NCBI GenBank assembly: GCA_030428745.1
Contig: JAUIEG010000207.1
Span: 1 to 5,554 of the forward strand
Length of the DNA stretch: 5,554 bases
Source of the DNA: Alphaproteobacteria bacterium
Lineage (GTDB): Bacteria; Pseudomonadota; Alphaproteobacteria; Caulobacterales; Parvularculaceae
Direction: 5' to 3'
Under the pieces are notes generated by a model. It saw only the letters and a list, made by a program, of their open reading frames with translations. It made no database searches and was not told the origin of the DNA. Of this stretch, positions 5,200-5,554 are shown piece after piece (positions within the stretch are counted from its first letter, which is position 1; each line of letters begins with the position of its first letter). Both the position numbers and the translations under genes were made by a program.

Positions 5200-5554
5200 A
5201 GAGGCGACGCGCATCCAATGGTTGATGCGGTCCTTGAGGCGCGCGGCCGAGATCGGCTTCGAGACATAATCGTCCATGCCTGCGGCGAGGCAATTTTCCT
5301 TGTCGTCTTTAAGGGCGTGGGCGGTGATGGCGATGATCGGCGTGTGCAGGCCGGATTCGGCCTCCGCCTCGCGAATCGCCCTGGCTGCTTCGAAGCCGTT
5401 CATTTCCGGCATGGAAACATCCATGAGAATGACGGCGGGCTGACATTTGGCGTACAGCGCCAGCGCCTCACGGCCGTTCAAGGCGATTTTATAGGAGAGA
5501 CCGGTTTCTTTCAGGATATGGGTGAGGACGAGCCGGTTCACTTCGTTGTCCTCC
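5185..5554 (-). CDS. C-terminal receiver domain, probably of a hybrid sensor histidine kinase (partial)
   Basis: The 3' part of a gene that continues past the right edge. The frame is open to the window end, and the codons before the GTG at 5541 read EDNE, so that GTG is an internal Val, not the start. The 123 visible residues form an almost whole receiver domain: acidic pair in EDNEVNRL, phospho-acceptor Asp in ILMDVSMPEMNG (codon 5421-5419), the conserved Thr in IIAITAHA, and the Tyr and Lys of DDYVSKP. It ends shortly after the last helix (INHWMRVASEAAA). EDNEVNRL and MPEMNGFEAARAIR are typical of receivers at the C-terminus of hybrid kinases. A stand-alone DivK-like regulator remains possible because the N-terminus is off-window. 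The gene reads toward the podJ-like gene with a 281-bp gap holding its own control sites, so the two are probably separate transcription units. No convincing terminator is seen after the stop. Confidence 0.85.
   Translation of the reverse strand, partial: EDNEVNRLVLTHILKETGLSYKIALNGREALALYAKCQPAVILMDVSMPEMNGFEAARAIREAEAESGLHTPIIAITAHALKDDKENCLAAGMDDYVSKPISAARLKDRINHWMRVASEAAA

Noticed and set aside
4980..5267. 95-codon minus-strand frame across the regulatory gap
   Set aside because: It begins inside the receiver domain in another frame and crosses the CtrA box. It has no recognisable domain and no convincing start site.
5185..5541. Stand-alone 118-residue response regulator starting with GTG at 5541
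   Set aside because: The codons just upstream (EDNE) are the conserved acidic residues of the receiver, so the domain and gene continue past the window edge.

Overview
The window looks like a piece of a GC-rich alphaproteobacterial chromosome, and every gene I can support is on the minus strand. Three things point to an alphaproteobacterium, probably one with a Caulobacter-type cell cycle (Caulobacterales, Hyphomonadaceae or relatives): a large PodJ-like polarity protein, a perfect CtrA-type box (TTAA-N7-TTAA) with a GANTC (CcrM) site 4 bp away in front of it, and a TSUP transporter paired with a TIGR02186-family membrane protein. The exact genus cannot be read from the sequence.

Layout in the direction of transcription (high to low coordinates). 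5554-5185: the 3' end of a two-component gene, ending in a complete-looking receiver domain, most like the C-terminal receiver of a hybrid sensor histidine kinase. 5184-4904: a 281-bp regulatory gap with the CtrA box, the GANTC site, four TTAA half-sites, an inverted repeat and small direct repeats. 4903-1994: a 969-residue PodJ-like protein. Its parts are an N-terminal PodJ-type motif, a long coiled coil, an acidic low-complexity domain with basic islands, one membrane segment and a periplasmic Sel1-repeat domain. It has no C-terminal peptidoglycan-binding domain. 1993-1855: a 139-bp gap with a plausible sigma70 promoter built around a 12-bp GC palindrome. 1854-937: a TSUP (TauE/SafE) transporter. 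940-197: a TIGR02186-family protein, whose start codon overlaps the transporter stop (ATGA). 146-1: the start of a small membrane protein resembling DUF3429.

There are two functional blocks. The right block (kinase/receiver plus PodJ-like scaffold) suggests cell-pole organisation and cell-cycle control. In Caulobacter, PodJ is a polar scaffold that recruits the PleC kinase and is under cell-cycle transcriptional control. The left block is a probable three-gene envelope/transport operon of unknown substrate. I see no mobile element, CRISPR array, tRNA or rRNA. The long plus-strand open frames are shadows of the real genes. The most interesting signals are the cell-cycle control region of the podJ-like gene, the unusual architecture of that protein, and the coupled transporter/TIGR02186 pair of unknown function.
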